DNA of 64,000 nt from Roseburia intestinalis L1-82 (GTDB lineage Bacteria > Bacillota > Clostridia > Lachnospirales > Lachnospiraceae), in assembly GCF_900537995.1 (NCBI RefSeq), contig NZ_LR027880.1, positions 3,878,501 to 3,942,500 on the forward strand. Reading direction: 5' to 3'. Below, piece by piece: positions 8,349-18,247 of the stretch. A program made the position numbers and the translations under genes. How positions within the stretch are numbered: position 1 is the first letter of the stretch; each line of letters opens with the position of its first letter. The notes beneath the pieces are model-generated. The model did not search any database and was not told where the DNA came from. It saw only the letters and a list, made by a program, of their open reading frames with translations.

Positions 8349-9290
8349 TTACAACATCTTCTTCTTCCGAAGCACCAGCATCGTCACAATGCAAATCAGC
8401 AGTGTCAGAACACAGATGATCAGAAATCCGTGCGGTGTATTTGCAAACGGCATCCATTTTTCATTGACATTCATTCCATAGATACCGGAAATAACAGTCG
8501 GGATTGCCATGACGATCGTGATGGATGTCAGGTATTTCATGACATTGTTCAGACGATTATCAATGACAGATGACATCAATTCTCTGGTACCATTGATAAT
8601 ATCACGGTAAATGGATGTCATCTCGATTGCCTGCCGGTTCTCGACAATAACATCACCTAGCAGTTCCTTGTCCTCCGGGTACTGCTCTAAGCGCTTATAC
8701 CTGGTCAGTCGGTCTAAGACCACGCCATTTGCACGCAGGGATGTCGCAAAGTAGACCAACGTAGACTCTAATTCGTGAAGGTCGATCAGATCGATATCCT
8801 CTGTATTTTTGCCGATCCGCTCCTCGATCTCCGTTCTTTTCTTATCGATGACACGCAGGTTCATCTGATAGTTTGTCGCCGTGCGGAACAAAATCTGATA
8901 TACAAAACGCATTTTTTTCTTCGTGCTGAACTCTTTCACACGGTTGTTGACAAAGTTCTGCAATACCGGTGTATCATCGGTACAGACTGTCACGATCACA
9001 TCCTGCGTTAAAATGATACCGAGTGGGATTGTCGTGTAACTCTGTTTTTCATGACGTATCTCAACCGTTGGAATATCGACTAAAATCAAAGTATAACCAT
9101 CCTGAAGTTCGATACGGGAGCTCTCCTCCTCATCGAGTGCGGCCTGGATATCTTCGATATCTACATTCAATACTTCTGCAATCTCGGCACATTCCTGATG
9201 CGTCGGCTGGAGCATCTGCACCCATACGCCGTCCCCGATCTTTTCCTCTTCCTGGATCCGCTGATTATCCGTCTTAAAATATCTTATCAT
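8349..9290 (-). CDS. corA: CorA-family divalent cation transporter
   Basis: The product is 313 residues from the ATG at 9290 (MIRYFKTDNQRIQ). The longer frame to 9323 has no ribosome binding site, whereas TTGAGGAAAA precedes 9290. A long soluble alpha/beta and helical domain is followed by two C-terminal membrane helices, the first ending in IPTVISGIYGMN. The GMN motif marks the periplasmic mouth of CorA magnesium/cobalt channels. It works as a homopentamer in the cytoplasmic membrane. No transporter partner is nearby, and the gene is a single unit. Confidence 0.93.
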   Translation of the reverse strand: MIRYFKTDNQRIQEEEKIGDGVWVQMLQPTHQECAEIAEVLNVDIEDIQAALDEEESSRIELQDGYTLILVDIPTVEIRHEKQSYTTIPLGIILTQDVIVTVCTDDTPVLQNFVNNRVKEFSTKKKMRFVYQILFRTATNYQMNLRVIDKKRTEIEERIGKNTEDIDLIDLHELESTLVYFATSLRANGVVLDRLTRYKRLEQYPEDKELLGDVIVENRQAIEMTSIYRDIINGTRELMSSVIDNRLNNVMKYLTSITIVMAIPTVISGIYGMNVNEKWMPFANTPHGFLIICVLTLLICIVTMLVLRKKKML

Positions 9291-9367
9291 GGCATTTTCC
9301 TCAATTTCCCGGGATACTGCCATGTATCATGCCAGGTTTTTGCACATTACATTTTCCGGGAATCTTT

Positions 9368-9868
9368 CTATTCAATTTCTCTGTCATAAATGATCTGATA
9401 TGCGTTTAAGCCCAGTTTCCTGCCAAACTTAACGCCTGCCTGTCTGATCTGACCACAGTAAGAAAAACCAAAGCGTTCATGCAGACGGATACTGACTTCA
9501 TTTTCACTGGTAATCAGTGAAACAACTGTTCCGATCTGCGGGCACTCTTTGGCATATTGCAATGTTTTCTCCATGAGACTGCGGCCAATGCCACGCCCTC
9601 GATAACCCGCATGAATATAAATAGAGATCTCAACTGCAGGGTCAAAAGCCTTTCTTTCCCTGTAACGTGAAAGAGAGGCATAACCCGCGACTGTGCCTGC
9701 CTCTTCATATACAAAGATCACATACTGGCCTGTGTGTGCCTGAAACCACGCCAGACGATCCTCGTAATCCTTGATTTCCGTATCAAATGTTGCTGTTGTA
9801 TGTAAAATGGCATCGTTGTAAATGTCCATCACTGCCGGAATGTCTTTTAACTCTGCTTTACGAATCAT
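9368..9868 (-). CDS. GNAT-family N-acetyltransferase, PAT-like
   Basis: The product is 166 residues from the ATG at 9868 (MIRKAELKDIPAVMDIYNDAI), which follows a GGGGA site. The acetyl-CoA pyrophosphate loop GYRGRGIGRSLMEKTL lies near residue 90. The N-terminal NDAILHTTATFDTE resembles phosphinothricin/methionine-sulfone N-acetyltransferases, which detoxify glutamate analogues. The true substrate is not known. It is a separate gene 77 nt downstream of corA. Confidence 0.8.
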   Translation of the reverse strand: MIRKAELKDIPAVMDIYNDAILHTTATFDTEIKDYEDRLAWFQAHTGQYVIFVYEEAGTVAGYASLSRYRERKAFDPAVEISIYIHAGYRGRGIGRSLMEKTLQYAKECPQIGTVVSLITSENEVSIRLHERFGFSYCGQIRQAGVKFGRKLGLNAYQIIYDREIE

Positions 9869-10045
9869 AATAATCCCCATTTTTGCGCATCTCAAGTTTG
9901 TGCGTAAGCACAAATCTTGCGTGTGAAAAATCTTATTTTTCACACTGATACCTCAACATTATTTATCATAGCACAGATTTTTATACGACGCCATGAAAAG
10001 TTTGTAAATTCCATGTAAATGAGATTTTGGGTTATCATTTATTTT

Positions 10046-10702
10046 TCATATTCTTCCCACAGCTTCCGCAAACGCTTCCAGATAAATATCTGCCTGCTCC
10101 CTGATCTTGTCCTGTTCCTTTTCACTTGCCGCATCATAAATACCAACCGTCACAAACCCGGCTTTTTTCGCCGTCCCGATCGCATAAAGTGCATCTTCAA
10201 ACACCAGCGTGTGTTCCGGTTTTGTTCCAAGGAAATCAGAAGCCGCATGATAAATGTCCGGCTCCACTTTTCCTTTGCCGATTTCCGTGCAGGTAAATAT
10301 CCGTTCAAAATAAGAAAGCAGGCCTGTGCGCTTTAATGCTGCCTCCACCATAGGGCGGTCTGTCGAGGTTGCCACGACCATTTTTATTCCTTCTGCCTGC
10401 AGTTTATCCAAAAACTCCCTCACGCCCTCTTTGGGCTGTACCTCTTTTTCATACGCAGTATAAACGATATTATTTACACCGGTCACGATCTCATCCGTCG
10501 ATTCCGTGAGGTGGTAATTTTCTTTCACGTATTCCGCACCCTTTTGCATGCTCATGGAAAACAAAATCTCCGAAAGTTTTTCCCGCACCTCAATTCCTTT
10601 GTTCTGCAGATACCGCTCGCTGGCGTGTTCCCAGACCGGCATGGAATCAAGCAGTGTTCCGTCCATATCAAAAATTGCGCCCTGTATCAGCTCTGTTTTC
10701 AT
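10046..10702 (-). CDS. HAD-family phosphatase, beta-phosphoglucomutase-like
   Basis: The product is 218 residues from the ATG at 10702, chosen because AGGGATG lies six bases upstream. Motif I is FDMDGTLLDS (nucleophile Asp near residue 12), motif II is VVATSTDRP, and motifs III/IV are KGKVEPD and LVFEDALYAIGTAKKAG. A helical cap lies between motif I and II. Such enzymes dephosphorylate sugar phosphates and related small molecules. It lies about 100 nt downstream of thiE in the same direction, so a role in thiamine-precursor phosphate metabolism is possible but unproven. Confidence 0.8.
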   Translation of the reverse strand: MKTELIQGAIFDMDGTLLDSMPVWEHASERYLQNKGIEVREKLSEILFSMSMQKGAEYVKENYHLTESTDEIVTGVNNIVYTAYEKEVQPKEGVREFLDKLQAEGIKMVVATSTDRPMVEAALKRTGLLSYFERIFTCTEIGKGKVEPDIYHAASDFLGTKPEHTLVFEDALYAIGTAKKAGFVTVGIYDAASEKEQDKIREQADIYLEAFAEAVGRI

Positions 10703-10805
10703 ATTCATCCCTATTCTTGCATTTGTAGTTTTGCTTTTCTTCAATGTCAGACTCATGCATCTCAAAAATTTATTTACCATTAATGCCAGGTTCATGCATT
10801 TTGAC

Positions 10806-11444
10806 TTACCTGCACACTTCCTCGGACAACTTCCTCAGTTCCTGTGCAGCTGCCCTGATATCCTTCTGCGCAAAGATAGCGCTGATCACAGCCACGCCGT
10901 CAATCCCCGTTCCCTTTAACTGTAAAATGTTGTCCCGGCTGATCCCGCCGATCGCAACCACGGGGATCTGTACTGCTGCACAGATTTCTTTTAACACCTC
11001 ATGATCTAACGTTCCCACATCTTTTTTCGTGCCGCTTCCAAACACAGCACCGGAGCCAAGGTAAGTCGCCCCGCATTTTTCAGCGCGCAGCGCTTCCTCC
11101 ACCGAGTGTGCCGAAACTCCGATGATCTTATCCTCTCCAAGTCTTTTTCGCACTTCCCCTGCCTCCATATCATCCTGTCCGACATGCACACCGTCCGCAT
11201 CAATCTCCAATGCAAGATCCACGTTGTCATTAATGATAAACGGCACCTTGTACTCCCTGCACAGTTTTTGTATCTCTTTTGCCTCCTCTAAAAATGCCTG
11301 CTCCGAAAGATTTTTCTCGCGAAGCTGTAAAAAGGACACACCGCCCTCCAACGCCTGTCTGACCTGCTCATATAATGTCTGACCATTTAACCAGCTTCTG
11401 TCTGTTACCCCATATAATAATAACTGTTTTCTATCGAATCTCAT
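10806..11444 (-). CDS. thiE: Thiamine-phosphate synthase
   Basis: The product is 212 residues, normal for ThiE. Features include QLREKNLSEQAF (pyrimidine/pyrophosphate site), IINDNVDLALEIDADGVHVGQDD, GVSAHSVEEA and VVAIGGI (phosphate binding), all on a TIM barrel. The enzyme joins HMP-pyrophosphate and thiazole phosphate to make thiamine phosphate. Its start overlaps the thiM end by 14 nt, so translation is coupled. No thiC or thiD is nearby, which with thiM suggests salvage rather than complete synthesis at this locus. Confidence 0.95.
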   Translation of the reverse strand: MRFDRKQLLLYGVTDRSWLNGQTLYEQVRQALEGGVSFLQLREKNLSEQAFLEEAKEIQKLCREYKVPFIINDNVDLALEIDADGVHVGQDDMEAGEVRKRLGEDKIIGVSAHSVEEALRAEKCGATYLGSGAVFGSGTKKDVGTLDHEVLKEICAAVQIPVVAIGGISRDNILQLKGTGIDGVAVISAIFAQKDIRAAAQELRKLSEEVCR

Positions 11445-12351
11445 AACGTGCTCCTCTCTCTAATATATCTCCATCCATACACGACACTGCATCCATCAGG
11501 CTCACACGGTAAGTTCCGCTGCCCGACTGTCCGCTTTTCTCCGCCGCAAGCTCCCCGGCATATCCCATCATGCAGACTGCTGCCGCCGCTGCCTGTAACT
11601 TATTTTCCGGATTCGCAGCAAGAAATGCGGTTAAAATACCGGACAGCTGACATCCTGCCCCGGTCACATGCCCCATCTGCGGATTACCATTTCGAATCAC
11701 ATAACAACTGCTGCCATCCGTGACCAGATCTATGGCTCCGGTGATGGCAACGATCGTCTGCAGTTTCTTTGACAGCATTTTTGCATTACTAATATGCTGT
11801 GCTAAATTTTCCTCTGTCACTGTATCTGCATTATCTGCGTCCACGCCTCTTCCAGAACCATCTATACCTGTAATTTTTCCACAATGATCTGATTTATCAG
11901 TAATTTTTTCCACATCCATTGTATCTGACACTGCCATATTTCCACTATTTTTTTCCTGTGTTCCACACAAAGATGCCAAGGTTTTGATCTCTGAAATATT
12001 TCCCCGGATCGCATCAAACCGTACTTCCTTTAAAAGCTGCTCCGCCGTCTGTTTCCGGAAACTGCTTGCACCGACTCCAACCGGATCTAACACCACAACA
12101 TGTCCAAGTTTATTTGCCATTTTCCCCGCTTTTTGCATTGCAGGGATTTTCTTTTGATTTAGCGTTCCAAGATTTAGATTTAACCCCATGCAGTGTGCCG
12201 TGATTTCTTCTACCTCTGCCTCCTCATCTGCCATGATCGGACTTGCCCCGCATGCCAAAAGGACATTTGCAACATCATTTGCTGTCACATAGTTTGTTAT
12301 ATTATGGATCAACGGTGCCACGCACCGCACATTTTCCAGATACTCTTTCAT
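11431..12351 (-). CDS. thiM: Hydroxyethylthiazole kinase
   Basis: The product is 306 residues, about 35 longer than the usual 262-272. N-terminal APLIHNITNYVTANDVAN and LDPVGVGASSFR, then IRGNISEI and the C-terminal HVTGAGCQLSG (anion hole and catalytic Cys/Asp region), identify ThiM. The enzyme phosphorylates hydroxyethylthiazole to feed ThiE. The extra length is a hydrophilic Asp/Ser/Gly-rich insert between SLCGT and GRGVDADNAD, at about residues 131-165, where other ThiM proteins go straight on. No TPP riboswitch consensus was found in the 200 nt upstream. Confidence 0.93.
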   Translation of the reverse strand: MKEYLENVRCVAPLIHNITNYVTANDVANVLLACGASPIMADEEAEVEEITAHCMGLNLNLGTLNQKKIPAMQKAGKMANKLGHVVVLDPVGVGASSFRKQTAEQLLKEVRFDAIRGNISEIKTLASLCGTQEKNSGNMAVSDTMDVEKITDKSDHCGKITGIDGSGRGVDADNADTVTEENLAQHISNAKMLSKKLQTIVAITGAIDLVTDGSSCYVIRNGNPQMGHVTGAGCQLSGILTAFLAANPENKLQAAAAAVCMMGYAGELAAEKSGQSGSGTYRVSLMDAVSCMDGDILERGARYEIR

Positions 12352-12640
12352 AAATTTTCTCCATTATAAAATTCCACAGTAGATTTCACTGACAAAATTT
12401 CCTGCCCTGTGTTAACCACTTTTACGCACATTATACCTCATTTCCCCCTTCCCGCCTATGCGACTTTATGAATTTCTCATCTGTTTTTAAGATTTCCTTC
12501 ATTTTCCAGTCAAGAAATGGTCACAATTATTCCGTATCATTAATAACATCAAAAGGAGCTGTTGAGTTTCGACTCGGTGGTTGGGGTTCTGTCAGTTCCG
12601 TCAAAAAACAATCCTGCCAGATTTTCCGGCAGGTTTACAT
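12352..12640. other. thiM upstream region
   Basis: Nothing protein-coding is convincing here. On the minus strand a TATAAT within GGTATAATGTGCG lies about 90 nt before thiM without a clear -35 box. A short CCTGCC/GGCAGG hairpin sits at 12613-12633. The sequences CTGAGA and ACCTGA typical of a TPP riboswitch are absent. Confidence 0.4.
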
Positions 12641-12643
12641 ATA

Positions 12644-12688
12644 AAAAGGACTTTAGAAAACATCTCCTCCGTTTTCTAAAGTCCTTTT
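12644..12688. terminator. Rho-independent terminator after traX
   Basis: An 18-bp perfect stem, AAAAGGACTTTAGAAAAC (12644-12661) with GTTTTCTAAAGTCCTTTT (12671-12688), has a 9-nt loop. A-rich and T-rich ends make it usable in both directions; traX ends 27 nt away on the minus strand. Confidence 0.88.
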
Positions 12689-12714
12689 CCATATACCGGT
12701 CCAATGAGCATTCA

Positions 12715-13443
12715 CTATATTGCAGGCACGGATCCATATCCCATTTTATATACGATCAGATACAGGATCAGCAGATGCACCGGATAAAATGCGTAAAAGA
12801 AATATTTCATTCCAAAGCCACGTTTTCCATTGTAATAAAAGATTGGAACGAATGCAAACACTGCTGCCCATTCCCACCATACAAATGCCAGACATCCAAA
12901 CACGACCTGCTGTATTCTGCTTCTCCGGAACAGGTAAAATACCATAATGCAGAGAACTCCGAGTGCGCCGTAATCCGTTGATAAAAACTCTGCCGCAAAC
13001 ATTCCGGCAAGGATTGCAATCGTAGATAATGCCGTCCGCTTCCAGACACTCCAGCGGCTCTGGTTCATCACCGCATCATACGCCATCATGGTAAGCAGAC
13101 CCAGCAATAATGTAAAAAACACATTCTGATATCCGACTTCCAAAACTTTTCCGTTGAATGCCAGATCAAACGGGATCTCAGATACTGCCGCAAAACATCC
13201 CAGACGCAGTGCATATTTTTCCCGGTCTCTTGTATGCATAAATCCTTCTACCAGAAGAAAACAGAATATCGGAAACGCAATTCTTCCGATATTCCGCATC
13301 ACACGATACAGCTGATAAAGGCCGTCATTATAGCCTCCGAATTTTAATATACGAATGATCACGGTTGCCGCAATATGATCGATCAGCATTGTTACGATCG
13401 CGATTATTTTTAATGCGCTTCCACTGAGTCCTTTTCTTTCCAT
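12715..13443 (-). CDS. TraX-family membrane protein
   Basis: The product is 242 residues from the ATG at 13443 (MERKGLSGSALKIIAIVTML), which has a GGGGATTTC site. Hydrophobic segments suggest six to eight membrane helices. The opening GSALKIIAIVTMLIDHIAA is the hallmark of the TraX/acyltransferase-like family, named after the F-plasmid protein that acetylates pilin. In Firmicutes such genes are chromosomal with unknown acceptor. It lies downstream of pyrF with a terminator between them, so it is likely a separate unit. Confidence 0.85.
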   Translation of the reverse strand: MERKGLSGSALKIIAIVTMLIDHIAATVIIRILKFGGYNDGLYQLYRVMRNIGRIAFPIFCFLLVEGFMHTRDREKYALRLGCFAAVSEIPFDLAFNGKVLEVGYQNVFFTLLLGLLTMMAYDAVMNQSRWSVWKRTALSTIAILAGMFAAEFLSTDYGALGVLCIMVFYLFRRSRIQQVVFGCLAFVWWEWAAVFAFVPIFYYNGKRGFGMKYFFYAFYPVHLLILYLIVYKMGYGSVPAI

Positions 13444-13482
13444 GAAATCCCCTATCTGTCTCAAATTTCTCTCTTAACCGAA

Positions 13483-13514
13483 AAAAGAGAAAGACCCGTT
13501 CATCTTTCTCTTTT
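13483..13514. terminator. Rho-independent terminator after pyrF
   Basis: A 12-bp perfect stem, AAAAGAGAAAGA (13483-13494) with TCTTTCTCTTTT (13503-13514). On the minus strand it ends in a T-run, as expected downstream of pyrF. Confidence 0.85.
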
Positions 13515-13531
13515 CCTGTTTTCATCTGGTA

Positions 13532-14230
13532 CTAGCCTACAAATTCTTCTACACATCTGCGGTATGCTGCTACCGGATCATCTGCCTGAGTAATCGGTCT
13601 TCCGACTACGATATAGTCAGAACCAAGTTCTTTTGCCTTTGCCGGTGTTGTCACACGTTTCTGATCGCCAACATCGCCGTCTGCAAAACGGACACCCGGT
13701 GTAATGGTAAGGAATTTGTCTCCACATACCTCGTGTACTTTTCCTGCTTCAAGCGGAGAACATACAACGCCGTCTAATCCGGCTTCCATCGTATTCTTAG
13801 CATAATGCATAACAGTCTGGTCGATCGGTTTATCGATCCACAGTTCCTGCTGCATTACCTCTTCACTGGTGGAAGTAAGCTGTGTGACTGCGATCAGCAG
13901 TGGTCTTGTTCCATCTTCTCTCGTGAGTCCCTCGATGGCTGCCTGCATCATCGCCTTGGTACCTGCCGCATGTACGTTACACATATCCACGTCCAGTCCT
14001 GATAATACGGACATTGCTTTTTTAACGGTATTTGGAATGTCATGTAATTTTAAATCAAGGAAAATCTTGTGTCCCATCTGTTTGATCGTGCGGACGATCT
14101 CCGGTCCCTCTGCATAAAACAGCTCCATGCCGATTTTTACAAAAGGTTTTTCCTCTTTGAATTTTCCAAGAAAATTGATCACTTCTTCTTTGCTGTTAAA
14201 ATCACATGCAATAATAACGTCTCTTCCCAT
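13532..14230 (-). CDS. pyrF: Orotidine 5'-phosphate decarboxylase
   Basis: The product is 232 residues, standard for bacterial PyrF. It starts [11 protein letters not shown]; the catalytic [16 protein letters not shown] at about residues 59-74 gives the Lys/Asp tetrad, and YIVVGRPI near the C-terminus binds phosphate. The enzyme makes UMP, the last step of de novo pyrimidine synthesis. The gene stands alone here, away from other pyr genes, with its own terminator. Confidence 0.96.
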   Translation of the reverse strand: MGRDVIIACDFNSKEEVINFLGKFKEEKPFVKIGMELFYAEGPEIVRTIKQMGHKIFLDLKLHDIPNTVKKAMSVLSGLDVDMCNVHAAGTKAMMQAAIEGLTREDGTRPLLIAVTQLTSTSEEVMQQELWIDKPIDQTVMHYAKNTMEAGLDGVVCSPLEAGKVHEVCGDKFLTITPGVRFADGDVGDQKRVTTPAKAKELGSDYIVVGRPITQADDPVAAYRRCVEEFVG

Positions 14231-14338
14231 ATCTTCCTCCTGCTTTACCCTATCCGGTTTATTTTCCCATTGTCAAATGCAATCTATCGTCAAGAATTAT
14301 ACCCGTATAGCAGGTGTTTTGCAAGTCATTTCCATGCC

Positions 14339-16456
14339 TTAAGCGAGCTTAAAACGATTGATCGTCTCCATCAGGTCTTTTGCGATTGCCTGCAGCGTCT
14401 CGGTATGTTCGCTGATCTCTTCCATTGTAACATTTACCTGCTCGGTGGAAGCATTGACTTCCTCGGTTGCCGCTGCGGACTGCTCAGATACCGATGCGAT
14501 CGTTCCCATCTTATCCACAACAAGATCTTTGTTGGCAGACATAGTGTCATTCAGGGCATTGATACGTTCCATACCGGAGCCTAACATTTCGATCTGTTTC
14601 ATAATCTCGCCAAAGATCTCTTCCGTGCGGTTGATCGCCTCCTGCTGCTCAGTCTGCAGTACTTCATTTTCCTGCATCGTGGACTCAACCAGTTTTGATT
14701 TTTCCGTGATTTCCGTGATGATCTTCTTGATCTCATCCGTTGACTCTTTCGACTCATCCGCCAGTTTACGGATCTCATCTGCAACAACTGCAAAACCTTT
14801 TCCCATCTCTCCGGCTCTTGCTGCCTCAATACTTGCATTTAACGACAACAGGTTCGTCTGGGATGTGATGTCTGCGATCGTATCCGATATGTAAAAAATC
14901 TTATCAATACTCTCAACCATCTCATTCATAACCTCTAACGAAACTTTTGATTTTTCAGCTGTTTTTCCTGATTTTTCAATCAGATCTTTTACACTCTCAA
15001 TTCCCTCGGTGCTGACTTCATTTGCCTTTTCTGTCATTCCATTCATGCCGGAAACATATTCTTTTGTCTCATCTAAGCTGTTCTTTAAATGCTCTACTTC
15101 CGTGTTGGCTTCCTGTGTACTTTCCGCCTGTTTTACCGCACCCTGCGCCACACTGTCGATTGCCTGTGTTACCTGCTCGATCGTTGTTTTTGTATTTCCA
15201 GCGACTTCTGAGATGCCTCCTGCAACTTCAAGAATATGGTTTGATTTATCCTCGACTGCATGGATCAGTTCGGACACATCATCCATCATACCGTTAAAGT
15301 TCGTCTCAAGCACACCAAACTCATCGCTTCTGGTAACTTTGATCTTCTCGGAAAAATCACCGCCCGCCACACGATGTGTCGCATTCTGGAGTTTTTTGAT
15401 CTCGCGGTTAAAACTGAGCGCTGTCAGGACTGCGATCACACATCCAAAGATCAGACCGATCACACCGGCCATCAACGTTCCTATGTTAATGTTGATCAGG
15501 TTCTTCTGGTTTTCCTGATCACTGATACAGCCGAGCAGTCTCCATCCGGTAATGCGGTCTGTCATCGCCGTAATGGCACAGTCCCTTCCCTCTGCACGCA
15601 TGGTATAAGATGCCTGCAATACGATATCATCCGCTGCCGGATCTTCATTTTCCTCCAGCTGTGCTTTCTGTTCTTCGAGTTTATCTAATTCTTCTGTTAA
15701 CGGAGCAAAAAATTCGAGGTCAGCAACTGTACCATCTGCAAAAGTATTACTTTCGCTGTCAACCACGATATTTCCCTGCTCATCTACCAGCATAACAAAT
15801 CCCGTATTTAAAAGTCTGATATTTTCCACATAGTCTGCCAGTGCAGATGCATCAATATCCATCGCAACAACGCCCTGGACAACATCTTTATATTTTACTT
15901 CCTGACATACCGTAATGATCTGCTCCCCGGTTTCTTCATCCACATACGGCGCAGTGATATAGCTGAAAATAGAATTTACTTTTGCTTTTCTTCCCTGACA
16001 TGCGGTGTACCATTCTTTCCCGGAAAGGTCTTTATTTTCCACCGTGTTCATCGCTGTCTTTGAACCGTCAGCTTCGTATTGTACCCATCCGGTGATTGTT
16101 CTGCCATCATTTAAAGCATAATAGGCACGCACCGAACCATTTACGACTTTACAGGCTGCAACCAGTTCGTCGTTTACATTGTCAATATATTTATCATAGT
16201 TTTCCGGCTCAAGCAAAAGCTGTTTGATACTGTCTTTTCTCGTCAAAAGATCTACCGGTATACTGATCGTTTTCTCATATGTCTGCAGACTTGTCATCGC
16301 ACTGTTTAGTGTCTGCTCACTCGTAAGCTGCATGTTACTGTTTAACACGCTCTCTACTTTACTGTGTGTCAGAAGTGCACAGATCAAAACACTTCCAAGA
16401 ATCGCAGCCATAAACGCTGCGATCAGCTTCGCACTAAGACTTGTTTTTTTCTTCAT
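14339..16456 (-). CDS. Methyl-accepting chemotaxis protein
   Basis: The product is 705 residues. A membrane helix at about 10-30 is followed by an extracellular double-Cache-type sensor (about 35-320, with [10 protein letters not shown] and [14 protein letters not shown]), a second helix near 330-350, a HAMP domain (to about 405) and a long coiled coil. The signalling tip is [22 protein letters not shown]. It sits in the cytoplasmic membrane and controls CheA. The presence of a receptor implies a motile organism. The ligand is not known; dCache domains often bind amino acids. It is transcribed alone. Confidence 0.95.
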   Translation of the reverse strand: MKKKTSLSAKLIAAFMAAILGSVLICALLTHSKVESVLNSNMQLTSEQTLNSAMTSLQTYEKTISIPVDLLTRKDSIKQLLLEPENYDKYIDNVNDELVAACKVVNGSVRAYYALNDGRTITGWVQYEADGSKTAMNTVENKDLSGKEWYTACQGRKAKVNSIFSYITAPYVDEETGEQIITVCQEVKYKDVVQGVVAMDIDASALADYVENIRLLNTGFVMLVDEQGNIVVDSESNTFADGTVADLEFFAPLTEELDKLEEQKAQLEENEDPAADDIVLQASYTMRAEGRDCAITAMTDRITGWRLLGCISDQENQKNLININIGTLMAGVIGLIFGCVIAVLTALSFNREIKKLQNATHRVAGGDFSEKIKVTRSDEFGVLETNFNGMMDDVSELIHAVEDKSNHILEVAGGISEVAGNTKTTIEQVTQAIDSVAQGAVKQAESTQEANTEVEHLKNSLDETKEYVSGMNGMTEKANEVSTEGIESVKDLIEKSGKTAEKSKVSLEVMNEMVESIDKIFYISDTIADITSQTNLLSLNASIEAARAGEMGKGFAVVADEIRKLADESKESTDEIKKIITEITEKSKLVESTMQENEVLQTEQQEAINRTEEIFGEIMKQIEMLGSGMERINALNDTMSANKDLVVDKMGTIASVSEQSAAATEEVNASTEQVNVTMEEISEHTETLQAIAKDLMETINRFKLA

Positions 16457-16548
16457 TTATGAAATCCTCCTTCTTTCCTCGTTATGTAAGCGGTTACATT
16501 TTTTATTATAACATAGATATGACAAATAGGGAATATATTTTAAACAAA

Positions 16549-16592
16549 GAAAAACCGCCAACCCATGATCTCTCAAGGATTGACGGCTTCCC
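16549..16592 (-). terminator. tRNA-Pro terminator
   Basis: Minus-strand stem GCCGTCAATCC pairs with GGGTTGGCGGT (G-U pairs included) and is followed by TTTTTC. It lies 10 nt after the tRNA 3' end. The stem resembles the native tuf terminator at 26732-26769. Confidence 0.8.
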
Positions 16593-16601
16593 ATCTCATA
16601 G

Positions 16602-16675
16602 TCGGCGCGACAGGATTTGAACCTGCGACCTCTGCGTCCCGAACGCAGCGCTCTACCAAGCTGAGCCACGCGCCG
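16602..16675 (-). tRNA. tRNA-Pro (anticodon CGG)
   Basis: A 74-nt cloverleaf: acceptor CGGCGCG/CGCGCCG with discriminator A, D-arm GCTCAGCTTGGTAGAGC, anticodon stem CTGCG/CGCAG with loop TTCGGGA, and T-loop GTTCAAATC. CCA is not encoded. It reads the rare codon CCG. Confidence 0.96.
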
Positions 16676-16940
16676 TAATCAAGTCGTCTTGAATCGTGCT
16701 TGATTATATTATCACATCTCTACGGAAATGTCCATACCTAATTTTATATTTTTTCAAATTTTTCTCTTAAACTCACTTGCAGAGTTAAATTCTACCCTTC
16801 TATGAAATTTAATCCTGTAAAAACATGCTGTTTCTTTTTACACATTACTATTCATATCAGTTTATACTAAATACCATGATGGGCTACACTTTTATTACAT
16901 TAAGCAGATCCACCCGTTTTCTTTATCCAACTATCTGCAG
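16676..16940. other. AT-rich spacer without a visible gene
   Basis: I see no coding sequence, RNA gene or clear hairpin here. The next 320 bases toward the minus-strand gene at 17322 contain degenerate repeats, listed separately. Confidence 0.5.
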
Positions 16941-16948
16941 CCGTCTTA

Positions 16949-17253
16949 TATGTTATGGGCTATTTTTTTCAGCGTTCGTGTATTTCGCCCGTTCTCCCAC
17001 TTCATTGCTTATGTTTTGGGTTATTTTTTTCCGCATTCATATATTTTGCCCATTTTTTCATGTATCCTCCTCTTTTATTTTCAAAATGGGTGAATTTCTT
17101 CATTTAACATCAAAATAGCCCTCGTTTTTTCGTTTTCATGGACTATTTTAAGTATTTCGACCTAATTTTCACCCATTTTGATTGAAAAATACTATAATTC
17201 AATAAAATTTCGGACTATTGGTTTCTGATATATATACCTTTCGCCCATTTGAA
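16949..17253. repeat. Degenerate tandem repeats, about 45 bp each
   Basis: Units at 16949-16993 and 17010-17054 agree at 37 of 45 bases, and most differences are transitions. Weaker copies occur at about 17138-17180 and 17209-17253. On the minus strand each begins ATGGGCGAAA-like sequence; translations start MGKIYEC, (T)GEIHER and MGERYIY and soon stop. They look like decayed copies of one short ORF. Confidence 0.5.
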
Positions 17254-17321
17254 TACCTATACATTGTTCATGTAAAATAATATTGAATCAGTAGTTCTAC
17301 ATACTCATAATCTAAAGGATT

Positions 17322-17987
17322 CTACAACTGTAACTTTGAATATACATTATGAGCATAATTTTCATTATCCATCATTCCAAAATGTTCCCAATAATACACT
17401 TCACCTGTAACAGGATGACGGATGGTGAAATCCGGATATATACTAACATTTTGAATCTGTAATAAACATTCATAACGAAATGGGATTTTGTGTTCGAATA
17501 ACGCATTTATGATTAAAGCTTCAGATTTTGACCGGACCAGAATTCCGGGAATGGTTTTATGTATCAATTTTTGTGGTTCTTTCGGATTGTTTGTGTAAGA
17601 AGCATTTACCCACTCATCCAGTTCTTGCTTTAACGGTACATAGACTCCTGACAAAAGTTTCTGCAACTCTGGATGTTCCTCTACATGATATGAAGAAAAT
17701 TCATCTAAGCTATATTGCTTCAGATAAATATCTATCCTTTTCTCCTCCTGCTTAAGTTTTCGCAGCCTGCTCTCTAAATATTTTCGTTTTACCAGTTGTT
17801 CCGCAAGTTTTCGTTCACTTTTGGAAATGTATTTTGTTTTACCCTTATCGGTATAATACCACTTATAGTACTTATTATTTCTCGTACAGAAAAATGTACC
17901 TGATGGAAGCACGTCAATCTGGCTTTGTAAGTCATTGATCCGATCCTCCACTTTTTGTTTTTCCTTCATCATTCGTTGATATAGCAC
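17322..17987 (-). pseudogene. Truncated PD-(D/E)XK nuclease-like protein
   Basis: The 221-codon frame starts with a coiled coil, then a short beta-rich segment (FFCTRNNKYYKWYYTDKGKTK), more coiled coil, and a C-terminal part with RSKSEALIINALFEH, YPDFTIRHPVTGEVYYWEHFG. The E...PDF...WEH spacing resembles PD-(D/E)XK nucleases. The frame stops after YSKLQL. The codons right after the stop stay in frame for another 18 residues (NPLDYEYVELLIQYYFT), which looks like the family's usual C-terminal helix. I infer that about 20 codons were lost between these parts. The function is unknown. Confidence 0.55.
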
Positions 17988-18168
17988 AAAATAAGTCCTC
18001 CAATACTATTATTTTTATGCAATAATTCTAACACAGTGCTGTTTCCCTGCAAATCTACAATTTTAATTTCATTTAGATTTTCATTGAAATTGTTTCATTG
18101 ATTTATTCATGATATAATAAGACTGCCGAGCGAAGCGAGTGTAGATCACGATCATGAAGCATTGCTTC

Positions 18169-18228
18169 ATGATATAATGAGCGCAAGTGAGTCAACATGC
18201 TCGTATGATTGACGAACGGTGAATTGGA
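18169..18228 (+). repeat. Dispersed promoter-like repeat, copy 2
   Basis: Same 60-bp unit as at 4201-4260 (56 of 60 identical). It follows an ATCATGAAGCA/TGCTTCATGAT-type hairpin and contains the extended -10 TGATATAAT at 18170-18178. It is oriented toward the SDR gene. Confidence 0.75.
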
Positions 18229-18247
18229 TCATGTGCTGTTTTTGCAC

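Noticed and set aside
12352..12560. TPP riboswitch upstream of thiM
   Set aside because: Neither the CTGAGA nor the ACCTGA core is present.
12549..12981. Frames across the traX terminator
   Set aside because: They run through a perfect terminator hairpin and the opposite strand of traX.
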